Below, piece by piece: positions 1-11,675 of a DNA stretch of 64,000 bases. Position 1 is the stretch's first letter. Each line of letters opens with the position of its first letter. The notes under the pieces are model-generated. The model had not been told where the DNA came from, did not search any database, and saw nothing but the letters and a program-made list of their open reading frames with translations. Source of the DNA: Telmatactis stephensoni (lineage: Eukaryota > Cnidaria > Anthozoa > Actiniaria > Isophelliidae); contig JALIZF010001447.1 in NCBI GenBank assembly GCA_029948255.1, positions 124,001-188,000 on the forward strand, written 5' to 3'. Position numbers and translations under genes: made by a program.

Positions 1-1320
1 GAATTGAGCTTTTCCTAAGTAGTGATAAAGGCGACTTGTTCTCGCCTTGTCACCCAGCTCCTTAGCAACTGTAAGGGACTTGTTGTAGAATTCAATTGCT
101 TCCTTGTAGTTTTGTAGATTGAATTGAGCTTTTCCTAAGTAGTGATAAAGGCGACTTGTTCTCGCCTTGTCACCAAGCTCAGTAGCAACTGTAAGGGACT
201 TGTTGTAGAATTCAATTGCTTCCTTGTAGTTTTGTAGATTGAATTGAGCTTTTCCTAAGTAGTGATAAAGGCGACTTGTTCTCGCCTTGTCACCAAGCTC
301 AGTAGCAACTGTAAGGCACTTTTTGTAGAACTCACTTGCTTCCTTGTAGTTTTGTAGATTGAATTGAGCGTCTCCTAATTTGAGATAAAGGTCACTTGTT
401 CTCTTCTTGTCATCCAGCTCAGTAGCAACTGTAAGGGACTTGTTGTAGAACTCAATTGCTTCCTTGTAGTTTTGTAGTTTGAATTGAGCGTTTCCTAAGT
501 TGAGATAAATGTCACTTGTTCTCTTCTTGTCATCCAGCTCAGTAGCAACTGTAAGGGACTTGTTGTAGAACTCAATTGCTTCCTTGTCGTTTTGTAGTTT
601 GAATTGAGCGTTTCCTAAAATGAGGTAAAGGTCACTTGTTCTCTTCTTGTCACCCAGCTCAGTAGCAACTGTCAGGGACTTGTTGTAGAACTCAATTGCT
701 TCCTCTTTTTTTTGTAGTTTGAATTTAGCGTCTCCTACGTTGAGATAAAGGTCACTTGTTCTCTTCTTGTCACCCAGCTCAGTAGCAACTGTAAGGGACT
801 TGTTGTAAAACTCAATTGCTTCCTTGTAGTTTTGTAGATTGAATTGAGCGTCTCCTACGTTGAGGTAAAGGTCACTTGTTCCCTTCTTGTCACCCAGCTC
901 AGTAGCAACTGTAAGGGACTTGTTGTAGAACTCAATTGCTTCCTTGTAGTTTTGTAGATTGAATTGAGCGTCTCCTACGTTGAGGTAAAGGTCACTTGTT
1001 CTCTTCTTGTCACCCAGCTCAAAAGCAACTGTAAGGGACTTGTTGTAGAACTCAATGGCTTCCTTGTCGTTTTGTAGATTGAATTGAGCGTTTCCTAAGT
1101 TGAGATAAAGGTCACTTGTTCTCTTCTTGTCACCCAGCTCAGTAGCAACTGTAAGGGACTTTTTGTAGGACTCAATTGCTTCCTTGTCGTTTTGTAGTTT
1201 GAATTGAGCTATTCCTAAGTTGAGATAAATGTCACTTGTTTTCTTCTTGTCACCCAGCTCAATAGCAAATGTAAGGGACTTGTTGTAAAACTGAATTGCT
1301 GTCTTGTAGTTTTTTAATCC
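1..1320 (-). repeat. Eleven 120-bp tandem coding units (TPR)
   Basis: Eleven head-to-tail units of exactly 120 bp run without any indel. The three units at the window edge (1-360) are almost identical and share a variant (R-T-S-R-L-Y-H-Y-L-G) not seen in the others. This points to recent local amplification at that end of the array. Confidence 0.9.
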
Positions 1321-1435
1321 AAGATACTCAATTCCTAGGTCATAATATGCTTGTTCAATCCTTCTCTTGTCTTCTTCCTCACTAGCAACTCTCGGAGTGT
1401 GAAATGCTGGCTCTATTTCTTCATAAAGTAATTCC
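1..1435 (-). CDS. Exon 4: tandem TPR exon, continues past window edge
   Basis: The acceptor GTCTTTCCAG/GGAATT restores an Arg codon. After a short helical lead-in (EEIEPAFHTPRVASEEEDK) come a first TPR and eleven exact 40-residue units of the pattern YKEAIEFYNKSLTVAxELGD-K-T-LYLNLGxAQF. The 40-residue spacing and the A-I-x-x-Y-x-K-S-L / L-G-x-x-x-x consensus are those of LGN/kinesin-light-chain-like TPRs, which form peptide-binding superhelices. The reading frame is open to base 1 with no stop. Confidence 0.85.
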
Positions 1436-4400
1436 CTGGAAAGACATAGACAAGAGACGGTTAATATATCAGATTTCTTGTTGCAGAAAACAGAAAAATA
1501 TGTAATCTCTCATTTGAAATCAAGATTCGTAGAGGATTCCCGATCAGTCAAACCAGAAATCAGAAATCCTTTTTCCGTTCTCTGAACATGGATGTCGGTG
1601 TCTGGCAAAAACAAATATTTTTATCTAAGGAAAAAAATGGCTGAGGACAGACGGCTAAAGTTTGTCGTTTGGCGGTTGCCGTTTACCGTAAACGTCAATC
1701 TTAAGGTCTCTAACTTGTCATGGAAAACTGCAAGTTAAAATACAAGTGCGACAAACGTAACAGTTTTCGTATCAGATTCCATCTTTGGAATTGATCCCAC
1801 AGCCGCATGTTGGTTGAGACATTTGTCAGAAACCTACATATTTCCTGAATGAAAGTTAAGCCTTTCCCGGCTATATGTGGCTTGGTTAAACCTTTGGCTC
1901 GAAAGCCACACATTTCACGCCGTTGAGGTTGGAGCAGCAAAACCTACAGAGACATCAAATGGATAGTCTTCTGCTGAAAGTTCGGATAATTTCACAGCTG
2001 CGCACTGGGAAATTCCTCTTTTAAAGTTTCTTTCTACATCTCCTAAATATCCCTTAGTCTCGAGAATATTTTTGGTTTTGCCTTGAACACCGTGGGAATC
2101 GTTATACTCATGTTATATACTCATGTTCCCTAATAGAATATAACAGTTTTAAGTTGTCTAAGGAACTCCTATTGACAATAGCTTTCAACCGATTAGATGA
2201 CAAGATTTTAATTGTTTAGCAAATGATTACATAAATCAAAATACTACTCATTACCTTTGTTGGAAACTTTCAGATGCACTATGATTTGTTCCCTTCTGAG
2301 TTTCTTTTGCTCTTATGCACGATTCTTTTTTCTTATAAGGCAGCAATTCCTCTAAGAAGCACCTTGCATGTAGGTACTCGTCGTCAGACACTGTAACTGT
2401 AATCTCAGCTTTTTCACCCAGTATATTCATTTCTTCAGTAACCAAAAGTTTTTCAAGGTCATTTCTAATCTCGCCAGACTGGTACCTTAAAAGAAATCAT
2501 AACTGTCATTCATCCTATCAATCTCTTTGGTTGGTTGTTTATTCTTTCATTCATTCACTCACTCGCTCACTCACTCATTTTTTAACCTCCTTTGTGAATG
2601 ACTGACCGCAAGCAAGTTTGAGTAACTCCTGAAGCTGTAGAACACTCAAAAAGCTATAGAAATCACTTTTTTCGTGTTCTACAGCTCCAGTCGTGTTCCA
2701 TCAGAGTACAGAACATAGCTACGCCTGATCTGTTTGTTAAATTTAAATTATTACCTCTTCCAAAAATCCTCGAGCGCAGCAAGATCCATTACGCGTAACT
2801 GTAGATCCATTGATCTCTTGCGTACATCCTCTGCGTGTATTCCTTCAGTACGGAGAACGTTAACTTGGATTTCAGTCAGAAGTAAACTGGGTTTCCCTCT
2901 ATAATTCTCCAGGACAAGTGTAGAACTCCAGATTTCTCCATTTCTGCTAACTGACACGTGCATTGTGATCACTTAAATGGACAACAATACAATAATGAAT
3001 AATTCTCCAGGACACGACTATAACTGATGGACACTTTTATGGTTGTCTCTGAAATCGGCGACAATTCAATAACGAATGCAAAATGAAAATCTAGAAGAAC
3101 TTGCATGCGCATGCATTACATGAACCAATCAGACACCGTAAAATTTTGGTGTGACCTGGTTACAAAGCTATCGTTCAATATGGCTGCTGTTTACGAAGGG
3201 TTAGACGAAAGTTTATCTGAATTAAATCAGCTATATGGGCTCATTAAAAAATAGAATTCATTGAAGCAGTTAAGTATGCCTTTACTTGTACGCGAAGCAC
3301 ACGTTTTTACCCAAATTGGAGCAAATTCAAGCCCTGTATGCATGACTTGTTAAAAGGCCTTGTAACCAAGTCACACCAAAACTTTACGGTGTCTGATTGG
3401 TTCATGTAACGCATGCGCATGCAAGTTCTTCTGAACCCTGAACTAAATCAAGATTTTGTTAATTGGCAAAGCATATAGCCGCATATTTTTGGATTTGTTG
3501 AGCGTCCGTCCTTGCTAACTCGAGATTATTAGATTTGCAATTGATGACCTTCAAGAAATCTGTTTTCTTTTTTGCAGCATTCCCAAATGTTTTAAATGAT
3601 AGATCATTGCTCTCACAAATTTAACTGAACATTAAGATTTGGCCCACCTGTAAAGCATTTAAAGACATAGTTGGACTAATTATTGATAATATGAGCTAAT
3701 GTAATTTCTTTATCGAACCCGATACCATTGGATCAGTAGCCAGCAACGAACCACTTGAACTACTGAGCAATTTAACGTTGAAACGATTATATTTTATATA
3801 CATATTGTTAATTTATGGCTGACCCCTAGCAAAGCTATTGAACATGTACAAATTATGAAAGAAGTTTTTCTATGAACCAATTGTCGCTATGAATAAAATA
3901 TATTACTCCATAAAAGTACTCATGATAGCAACCAAACTTAAATTCAATACGTTTTTTTGATGCCGTTTCGGCCAGCGGGGCCGTAGTGGTTCCACGGCCA
4001 TGTTTACTTTCGGCAGGCGGCAGTTCGTACTCAAATATGATTTCGTTTGCTTTGTATTTCAGTATTTACTCTCGTGCTGATAGAGTACAAACACTAAATG
4101 CCTGGATGACTCGTTGATATTGGACTCACGACGATTTTTGTTGTTTGAAGACAGCGACTACAAAGTCCACTGATTGTTTTCACATCCGAGTATCGAACAG
4201 CTCAAGATGCGATGAAAATTATTCCAAGCTGCAGAGGGAGCTATGAGTAGTTCAATACAAAATGTGGCAAGGAGTAAGAAATCATCTATTCAGATCTAAT
4301 GGCATTTTCGCCTAACATCCGACACGTAAAATCTTCGAGTGTAGACCCGTGTACATGTAGAGCACGACTAGATAAGTCGAGGATCGACATGTTAAAAACT

Positions 4401-7400
4401 TGTATTACCGAGCAATTTTTACCGAGCTTGGATCGTGTGCCTAAAAATTGCTGCTTATACACAAATTTAAAACTTTTACATTACGTTCAAAGCTTCTCGA
4501 GTGCTATACTGATCTCCGAAAATTATTATAACGGAAGTTAGCACCGTATCGTATTATCGGGAATAGGCCGGACGTAAAGTTTGACAGACAGGAAGTTTAC
4601 AGGAAAGTGAGTGAGTGACACAAGGTTACTACTTTATGTATGGCACCATTCTAGTTAGACAATAGATAGATTGAATAGTGTCGTTTCATGTTGTCATACA
4701 CGAAGAAGTAACCAGATTCATTTGCATATTCGACCCCTCACTATAACTCGTGAATTTGCAATCCACGAGTTACTACCGTTATCGTTGAAGTGCGATCTAG
4801 TCTGGAAACTAGCATTCTCACGGACGTCAATCAAATCATTCAACCAAAACAAACAACGATTTTGACCCTGAGACCGAGAAAATATCTTGTACTTACAAAG
4901 GAAAATACAAAATTTAAGCTTTCTAAATGAAAGTAAAGCTTTTTCAATAAATACGAGTCAGTTTTTTTCTTATTTGATAGCCGTAAAATTGTCAATTGCC
5001 TCACTGGCGTAATTTGATTGACGTCCGTCTCAATGCTTGTTTTCAGACGAGACTTTGAACTTTACAGGTCGCACTTCAACGATAACGGTAGTAACTGAAA
5101 AGCCAGACTTAGCAATCCTTCGATTCTGATATCTAAAATTCTTCTAGATTATTCCGAGTTTATATTCATAGGTATGACAGTCTGAGTACCCTGCAGAGTA
5201 CATTGTTTTGAATTGTTTCGGTACAGATAGGCCAGTGGCAGAGTTAAATTGTCCCTTTACTGATCAAGCGGATAGTTTCAATTAATTACTCGTGCCCAGG
5301 CCTTTAGGCCGGGAACGAGTTATAAATTGCAAATGTTTTTTCTCTCGTCGTCCACGAGAATGCAGCATTATTGAGTCAGCATTCTTGCGCAATCGGCTAA
5401 GTGATGCACTCCCAATTGGTCAAGAGCGGAAGAAACAATGCCCTTCATTCATCGCCTACTCTTCGTAGTGAACGCCAGTGAGGAACTTTAGGAATGCAAG
5501 ATGGCCGACTACAACGAAAATCGCTTTCAGAGACAGGCTCTTCTCGGAATAATACATCGTAAAGTGGGGCTTTTAACTTGAGATATACCTAGACACTCAT
5601 AAGAGCTTCAGAATGGGCTGTTATTTTGAGCTTCATCTCCAATACTTTGACCAAATATTCAATTCTAATTGGAGTACTTGAAAGTAGGCCCCCGCGATAC
5701 GAATTATTTCCTATGAGCTGGAAATCTACGAATTTCTCATCCTACATGTTGCTAAACGAACATACATAGAAGCAAGTCAATTATATTCCTCATTTAAGCA
5801 TTCAAAAGATCTTGAAAGGTTTTTGTACTGAACTTTAATATCGGAATTCTGCGATAGACCATTGCATGGAAGTAGGTTCCAATGACCTAGTATTTCGCGT
5901 TTGGTCACGTAACGTGAAATGTTGCAAGCAGAAAATAGCTGGTGTGTCCATGTTAGCAGAACAGTTCCTCTAAAACTCACGAAAGTACACTGCTTTGAAT
6001 TGTCTGATATATAATTACTCGTGCCCAGGCCTTTAGGCCGGGAACGAGTTATAAACTGCAAATGTTTTTTTTTTTTTTTTTTTTTTTTTTTTCCTCTGTT
6101 CGTCCTGAGGGACTTCTGATTGGTTAAGAACGTAAAAACAATGCCCTTCATTCATCACCTTTGAGCGAGCGACAGCGAACGCAAGCCAGGAACTTTAGGA
6201 ATGCAAGATGGCCGACTACAAAGAAAATAGCTTTCAGAGACGGGCTTTTCCTGCAGTAGAACAATGTAATTTGGAGCTTTTAACTCGAGAAATACCTATA
6301 TACTTATAAGAGCTTCAGGATGGGCTGTTATTTTGAGCTTCATCTCCAATACTTTGACCAAATATCGAACTCTAAATGGAGTACTTGAAAGCCGAGGCCC
6401 TCGCGATAACGACTATTTCCTATGAGCTGGAAAACTACGAATTTCTCATCCTACATGTTGCTAAACGAACATACATAGAAGCAAGTCAATTATATTCCTC
6501 ATTCAAGCATTCAAGAGATCTTGAGAGGTTTTTGTAGTGAATTTTAATTTAATATCGGAATGGCATGAAACTAGATTCCATTGACCTTGTATTTCGCGTT
6601 TGGTCACGTAACGTCTTTTATTCATATATATAACATCCGAAACATGAACGAAAAAATACACGATTTGTTATTGTGTCAAATATGCCGTTGTAGAAGTCTT
6701 TAATTACAGCAAACAATTGAGATATATAGTGAAATAAGAAGTTGAATATAAAACTGGTATATTTTTGCATGTTGGAGATATCTAATACCTATGCATGATA
6801 ATAGAAAGACAAAGGCACTAATAGCTGTTGACAGACAAACTAACTAATCAAGATATTTTTTAGTTTAAGTTAGCCGATTCAAAAAAGGTCATTTGTTACG
6901 GTTAGCTATTTCCCGGAATGGTGAAGAATGCGTGAAACGGCTAGGGGAAGAGTACGAACGGAGCCGGTCATTGGAGCCTCTCTTAAAAAGGGCTCCAGGC
7001 ATAGGCACGAGTGAACGCACGTGTGCGTCTAGTTCAATTAATGTTGTCGCTGAAAAAAGCCTAAAGCCTAAAGCTTTGAGAGCGGAATCATGATTATTTT
7101 TTTTCACCGTGAAATTATTACAATAACAAATTTCAATGTATGTTTTTCTTGGAAATTTGAAAACTTGCACACATATTCCTTATTTTCTTAGAAAGCCTAC
7201 AGGCGACGTTTGTTAGTAAACAAAAATAGTTGAAAAATTTGAGGCCCTTCTTTAGCGACAACGTTACTTGAAATAGCTATAGAACCCTCCAAGTTAGGGA
7301 TTACGCACTGTATATGAAATCCGTTGCTTTGCTACTATGCAAGCTAAACAAGAACATAATTCTCCTTGTCGTTGGTCTGACCATCGAACACGTCTAAAGA

Positions 7401-10400
7401 TGTAAACAATTTGGCTGTCGCGGTAGACGTCTCGTACAAAGTCATACAATATTGGTAACTAGTGGGTGATAGCTGTAACCCTTATTGGCTGCAGGACGAC
7501 CGAAGTATAGGGTGATTGTGTGCGTTTTCGAAAAGCTAGGTTATGAACTGGAAATTGTCATATTTTTGGACCCTAAAAGGTTGGTAACTGTAGTAAAGTT
7601 GTGCCGTGTTTTCGCAATCAGAATTTGAACTATATATATATTATATAAAGAGTCGTTACACTTAACTCGTGAAACACTAAATGAATTTTAGTGTGCATGT
7701 AATAGTTCAGTAGAGAGAAAAGAGAACAATGGAAATAAGGTTTGTTAGTAACTAGTAGTCTACTAACTATTTCACGGGTTAAGTGTAATCACTTTATTAT
7801 TAGAGTACAAACACTAAAAGTGTGCAATAGAGTAAGCGTATTTAACCCGTGAAATAAAAATTAAATGTTAGTGTGTAATAGTTCAATAGACACAAAAGAA
7901 AACAATGGAAATAGCATCTACTAGTAACTAATAGTCTAGTAACTATTTCATGGGTTAACTGCGCTCACTCTACTTTGCAGTATTTACTATACTAAATAGC
8001 ACTAATTAAACAATAGAAAACAAAAGAATTTGCATAATTTAGCAGTTTTTAGTACTATTTATGTTGCACACTTTTAGTGTTTGTATTCTATCAAAGAATG
8101 GTGTTGATATTTTTGGCCCTTGTAACATTCTTTAGTGTATTTAGCACTAATATACCTCTCACACTACAAATATGCTTTTGGAATATTAGTATTTACAGTC
8201 TCTTGTATATTAATCTATAAATTGAAGTAAAACAATACATTCTTTTAGATCTTAAATTAGCCAGGACGCGTCAGTTGGAATTGAACACACAAGATAAGCA
8301 TCAAGACATACTGACTAATGGCCATGGAAAGGTGTACGAAAAGGAAGAAGAGTCTGCGAATTTTCATGGTTCCTATGCCAGTGTTAAGTGATATACTTTT
8401 ATAAAATGCAGAAATTTTAATACCGAATAATGATATTAAGATATTAGTATACTAAAGTGCTGGCCTTCTGTTTTTGTTGAGGATGATTTTCTAAAGCTAT
8501 GCGAAGAATGTGGCTTATCTGTTTACGGTTTTTAAAGACTATCACCTGTAAAGTAACAAGAGCTAAAATGGCATCTCGCTTTGGCCATTTGAGTGCAGAC
8601 AATATATATGCTCTAATTAGAGTGCATTAGTCACATTAGTCACATCACATTGCAAACGAAAAAGGGTCATAGTACAAAAATTGTTTCTGTTTTGTTTGTG
8701 GATATCAGTGTTAGTGATAACAGTTTGTTAAATCAGCTCCGGCCGACATCACGGATGGGAAAAAATGTAGTAATTAAGCAAAGGTCAAAGTCTAGAAACA
8801 AAAGTAAAACTTTTAAATAGTTCGGCGTAAATTCCAGTGTTTACTCACTACTAGCTGTCAAAATTCCAGAGCTTTCATGACAATCATAATGTGAATGAAA
8901 CTATAGACGTAACCTGGGAAAGCCATGATATCACAGCAACTTTATCAAATGATTAGTAGAAAGTTTAATTAGAAATAAGGGATAAATAATTTTTAAACGT
9001 TTTTTATTGTACAGATGTCAATGCTTATTTATATTTCAAAATAATTTGGTATACAGGTCTATCGCGATCTGAATTGTAATTACTTTAGAGATGATAGTCT
9101 TTAAAAACTGTAAAAAGATAAACTGCATTGTTTATATAGCTTTAGAAAGTAATCCTCAACAAAAACAGGAGGCAAGCGCTTTAGTATACTAATATCTTAA
9201 TATCATAATTCGCGTTCGGTATTGAAATAAACGTCTGAAACATGAACGACAAAATTCGCGATTTGTTGTTGTGTTAAAAACGCTGCTATAGAAGAATTTA
9301 CAGCAAACAATTGAGACACATAGTGAAATAAAACGTTGAATAAACCGGTATATTCGATGGTAACATTTTGCATGTTGAGTGATAGTTGCTGATAGACAAA
9401 TTGACTAATCAGATATTCTGGAAAACTATGAATTTCTCACCTTACATGTTGCTAAACGAACATACACAGCTACAGAAGGAGGTCAATGATATTTCTTATT
9501 CAAGCGTTCAAGAGATGTTGAGGGGTTTTTGTACCGAATTTTAACACCGAAATTGTGGCCAGTTAATATTTTTATGGAATGAAAGTTGTGTTTGACCTGA
9601 TGCGTTAATTTGGTCGTGTAATGGATACAACATCTGAAACATGAAAGAAAAAACACAGGAATTGTTATTGTGTCAAAAACGCTGTTATAGAGGGCTGTCG
9701 TTAAAACGCGGGGTGCGGATTGCGGATAGATTTTTGCGGATTGCATCGTGCCCAGGCCTTTAGGCCGGGAACGAGTTATAAATTGCAAATGTTTTTTCTC
9801 TCGTTCAATATATAAAACATCCGAAAAATACACGATTTGTTATTGTGCCAAAACACCGTTGTAGAAGTTTTTACAGCAAACCGAATTGAGATACATAGTG
9901 AAATAAAAAAATGAATAAAACTGGTATATTCGCAGGGAATATTTTTGCATGTCGGACATATATGATACCTAACACTAATAGCTGCTGACAGACAAATTGA
10001 CTAAAGTTAGTTAGCCGATTCAAAAAAGGTCTTATGTTACGGTTAACTATTTCCCGGAATGGTGAAGAATGCGTGAAACGGCTCGGGGAAGAGGGCTCCC
10101 GGGGCACGAGTGAACGCACGTGTGCGTCTAGTTTCTGTAAAATTTAATGTATATACATTTGTCAAACTCTAAAACGATGGTATATAACAATTGTTACATT
10201 TGCTGTAAAAAATAAATGAATCAATCAATTAATCAAAAAAAAATCAATAGATATTGAACTATTGATTTCGCAGTTCGAAAATTTACCTACATGTTCAGAC
10301 GTGTCAATTACATCATGATTCTGGGAGAGCTACATTTGATGTGCTGTTAGATTCAAAACTGTGTCCTAAGCTCTGTTAAAAGAGCTTTTTCCATGTATAA

Positions 10401-11096
10401 ATAAGTTATTCTGTATCGATTTTATGGCAGTACTTAAAAGCTTAAGGCTTAATTAATCAATCAAAGGCGTATTTTTCTCTAGAGTTAAAATAACATACCT
10501 GGGAATTCAGAATGGCAAACATTGATATCACTTTGAGTGATGGAACTAGTGAGTCTCTTATCGATCCGTTCTTCCCATTCTTGGACGGTTGGTGCACTGT
10601 ATTTTCCAACTATCCTCAATAAAGCTTTCTTGGTTTCCTCCCAGTAATCATTGAACTCATCTTGAGAAAGTTCTGAGGACTTAAAGTGAGCAAATAACGT
10701 ATTACGATAAAAACGTATTCTTGCAATATCTGCTTCCAAAGACAGATTTGTAGGATCCGGGAGCTTGTCCCAACCTGTCGAAGGCTGTGTGAGGTTACAA
10801 ATATTCCTCAACAATTTGAAGAATATTGTTAAGTCAAAGTCCTCAGATTTGACGTAAGAAGAGCTTGAAGGAAACAATATCTTCCATTCGACTGGTGACA
10901 AAATCGTCCTGGCTTTTAAAAAACTTAAAAGGTTTTTATTGATCTGTAAAGCCTTTGCGAGGTTTGAAGGATTGTGAATAGAATCAAATAATCCTCTGAC
11001 GATTTTGGTTCCTGCATCAATCAGCAGATTTGTGAATCTTAAAAATCGTTCAGTTGATGGTTGAAAAGCTGTGCCAGGAGCTGCTGGTGTTGCCAT
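1..11096 (-). CDS. HEPN (DZIP3-type) - linker - TPR repeat protein, 3' end outside window
   Basis: Four exons can be joined on the minus strand: 11096-10499, 2971-2755, 2485-2255 and 1435 to beyond base 1. Every junction has GT/AG, and codons split across the introns are restored in phase 1, 2 and 2 (Val, Arg, Arg). The 827 codons visible give an N-terminal HEPN domain of the DZIP3 class (about residues 20-165), a linker of about 150 residues, then TPR units. The HEPN pocket motif is intact: R131-N132-x4-H137 in RIRFYRNTLFAH. In HEPN families this R-x(4-6)-H signature marks metal-independent RNase activity or an RNA-binding derivative. Cnidarian genomes hold many HEPN or death-fold proteins with TPRs, generally thought of as innate immune or cell-death adaptors; that role is inference. 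The start ATG was chosen because it opens the HEPN exon and no upstream coding is visible. The 7.5-kb first intron is full of repeats. The C-terminus lies left of the window. Confidence 0.8.
2255..2485 (-). CDS. Exon 3: linker domain, second part
   Basis: The acceptor TTTCTTTTAAG/GTACC is good, the donor is CAAAG/GTAA, and the exon enters and leaves in phase 2. It encodes YQSGEIRNDLEKLLVTEE, then a strand (KAEITVTVSDDEYLHA), then a Lys-rich tail leading to the TPR exon. It completes the module begun in exon 2. Confidence 0.65.
2755..2971 (-). CDS. Exon 2: linker domain of the HEPN-TPR protein (possible TRADD-N-like)
   Basis: The exon begins after TTTAAG and its first two bases complete a Val codon with exon 1. 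It encodes a beta-rich segment (MHVSVSRNGEIWSSTLVLE) and then a helix ending LAALEDFWKR. The LEDFWxRYxSGE pattern continuing into exon 3 resembles a module I recall from cnidarian TRADD-N-like proteins. That domain name is tentative and needs a profile search. Confidence 0.65.
3093..3432. mobile_element. MITE with ~74-bp terminal inverted repeats
   Basis: The left end starts AGAAGAACTTGCATGCGCAT and the right end is its reverse complement, with few mismatches over about 74 bp. The 190-bp interior is non-coding. It lies in intron 1 of the HEPN-TPR gene. No clear target duplication was found. Confidence 0.75.
3433..5285. other. Intronic DNA without recognisable gene
   Basis: AT-rich intron sequence. 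Short ORFs at 4299-4541 and 4671-4865 have no recognisable domain and look like chance frames. Near 4770-4800 and 5068-5095 there is a short inverted match (ACTACCGTTATCGTTGAAGT and its complement), suggesting a small degraded foldback element. Confidence 0.4.
5286..5925. repeat. Dispersed repeat, unit A (palindromic head)
   Basis: The first of two near-identical 0.6-kb units. It starts with a 33-bp imperfect palindrome (5288-5320; arms ACTCGTGCCC / GGGAACGAGT) and ends near a GCGTTTGGTCACGTAACGT motif. No coding capacity. Partial copies recur near 9421-9560, 9745-9805 and 16830-17100, and inverted at 17822-17999. Confidence 0.7.
6013..6620. repeat. Dispersed repeat, unit B (same family as 5286-5925)
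   Basis: Aligns with unit A nearly throughout: the same palindrome at 6017-6049, then a poly-T run replacing a mixed tract, then the GCCGACTACAA and TGGGCTGTTATTTTGAGC blocks. The pair forms a direct duplication about 730 bp apart. Confidence 0.7.
6880..7035. repeat. Dispersed repeat fragment (end block)
   Basis: A block beginning AGCCGATTCAAAAAAGGTC and ending CGAGTGAACGCACGTGTGCG recurs at 10015-10135 and, more diverged, at 17221-17411. It appears to be the other end of the palindrome-headed family. Six-frame ORFs here are incidental. Confidence 0.55.
7661..7960. repeat. Two tandem 180-bp units, each a foldback (TTAACCCGTGAAA...TTTCACGGGTTAA)
   Basis: Unit 1 (7661-7785) and unit 2 (7841-7960) each begin with (C/T)TTAAC(T/C)CGTGAAA and end with its reverse complement. 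The units start 180 bp apart. A flanking block AGTACAAACACTAAAAGTGTG (about 7803) recurs inverted near 8065-8090, so the array sits inside a larger inverted structure. Confidence 0.65.
8412..9227. mobile_element. Non-autonomous DNA element, ~135-bp terminal inverted repeats
   Basis: The left arm starts with AATACCGAA and includes GATATTAAGATATTAGTATA, a TTTTTGTTGAGGAT block and a TTTTTAAAGACTATCA block. The same order appears reverse-complemented at 9083-9227. The core of about 530 bp has no ORF of note. This is a MITE-like element within the HEPN-TPR intron. Confidence 0.7.
9870..10135. repeat. Dispersed repeat fragment (copy of the 6640-7035 family)
   Basis: Shares with 6690-7030 the series GCAAAC(A/C)...GAGATA, GTGAAATAA, AAACTGGTATATT, then the AGCCGATTCAAAAAAGGTC end block. 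Degraded, with no coding capacity. Confidence 0.5.
10136..10498. other. Intron sequence next to exon 1, nothing recognised
   Basis: AT-rich DNA between the repeat fragment and the HEPN exon donor. No coding or RNA feature is apparent. Confidence 0.4.
10499..11096 (-). CDS. Exon 1: DZIP3-type HEPN domain
   Basis: This exon encodes residues 1-199 plus one base. It is a helical, mostly soluble segment with the DZIP3-like core: a conserved W72, the LLRNICNL helix, a GWDKLPDP loop and the RNTLFAH catalytic-type motif, followed by a FNDYWEETKKAL helix. The donor reads CCCAG/GTATGT. No signal peptide or membrane segment is visible, so the protein is probably cytosolic. Confidence 0.82.
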
Positions 11097-11522
11097 GATG
11101 AGTACGCGGGTTGTAGTTTTCGTCGTCTCTATTCTACATTTTTACGCTTTTTGTCGTAGACGTTTTCTTCCATGTTCCTTCCGCCAGACTGAGAAAACGA
11201 AACTTTACCATGGTGTCGTCCAAGGGAAGGTTAGCTTAATCACGTGATTTAATAAACCAATCGAATATTTAACAAAAAGTGACTAAAGTAGCTCGAGGTT
11301 TTTTTTAGTTACCATGGCTTCATTAATTTCATTACACGAATTGAACAACTCGAGCTCATCCTAGACTGACTTGAACTCTTGTCCCTTCGCGGAGCAAGAG
11401 GAAAGTAACCCCTACTACCGCCTTGTGACTTCCACATTCACATTTCTGGATGTAAAAATTATGGTCTATTTAAAAAAGCCTGTTTCAAAACGGAAGTGAC
11501 TTAATCGGATGCTTCAAATTTA

Positions 11523-11675
11523 GAGGACTGGGACTGATACCAAAAATATCTCTGAATACAAAGCCAGCTTAACCCTAACCCCTAACCCCGACCTTGACCT
11601 TAGCACTAACCACTAAGCGTAAGCTTAAGCATAGTCAGTATTTACAGATATTTATAGGGTCGGTTCCAGTCCTCC
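11523..11675. repeat. Small foldback element
   Basis: Left end GGACTGGGACTGATACC and right end GGGTCGGTTCCAGTCC form imperfect inverted repeats around a core with CCCTAACCCCTAACCCC-like sequence. Likely a short MITE. Confidence 0.5.

Noticed and set aside
11570..11590. CCCTAACCCCTAACCCC-like telomeric sequence
   Set aside because: Only two to three degenerate units within a small foldback; not an interstitial telomere.
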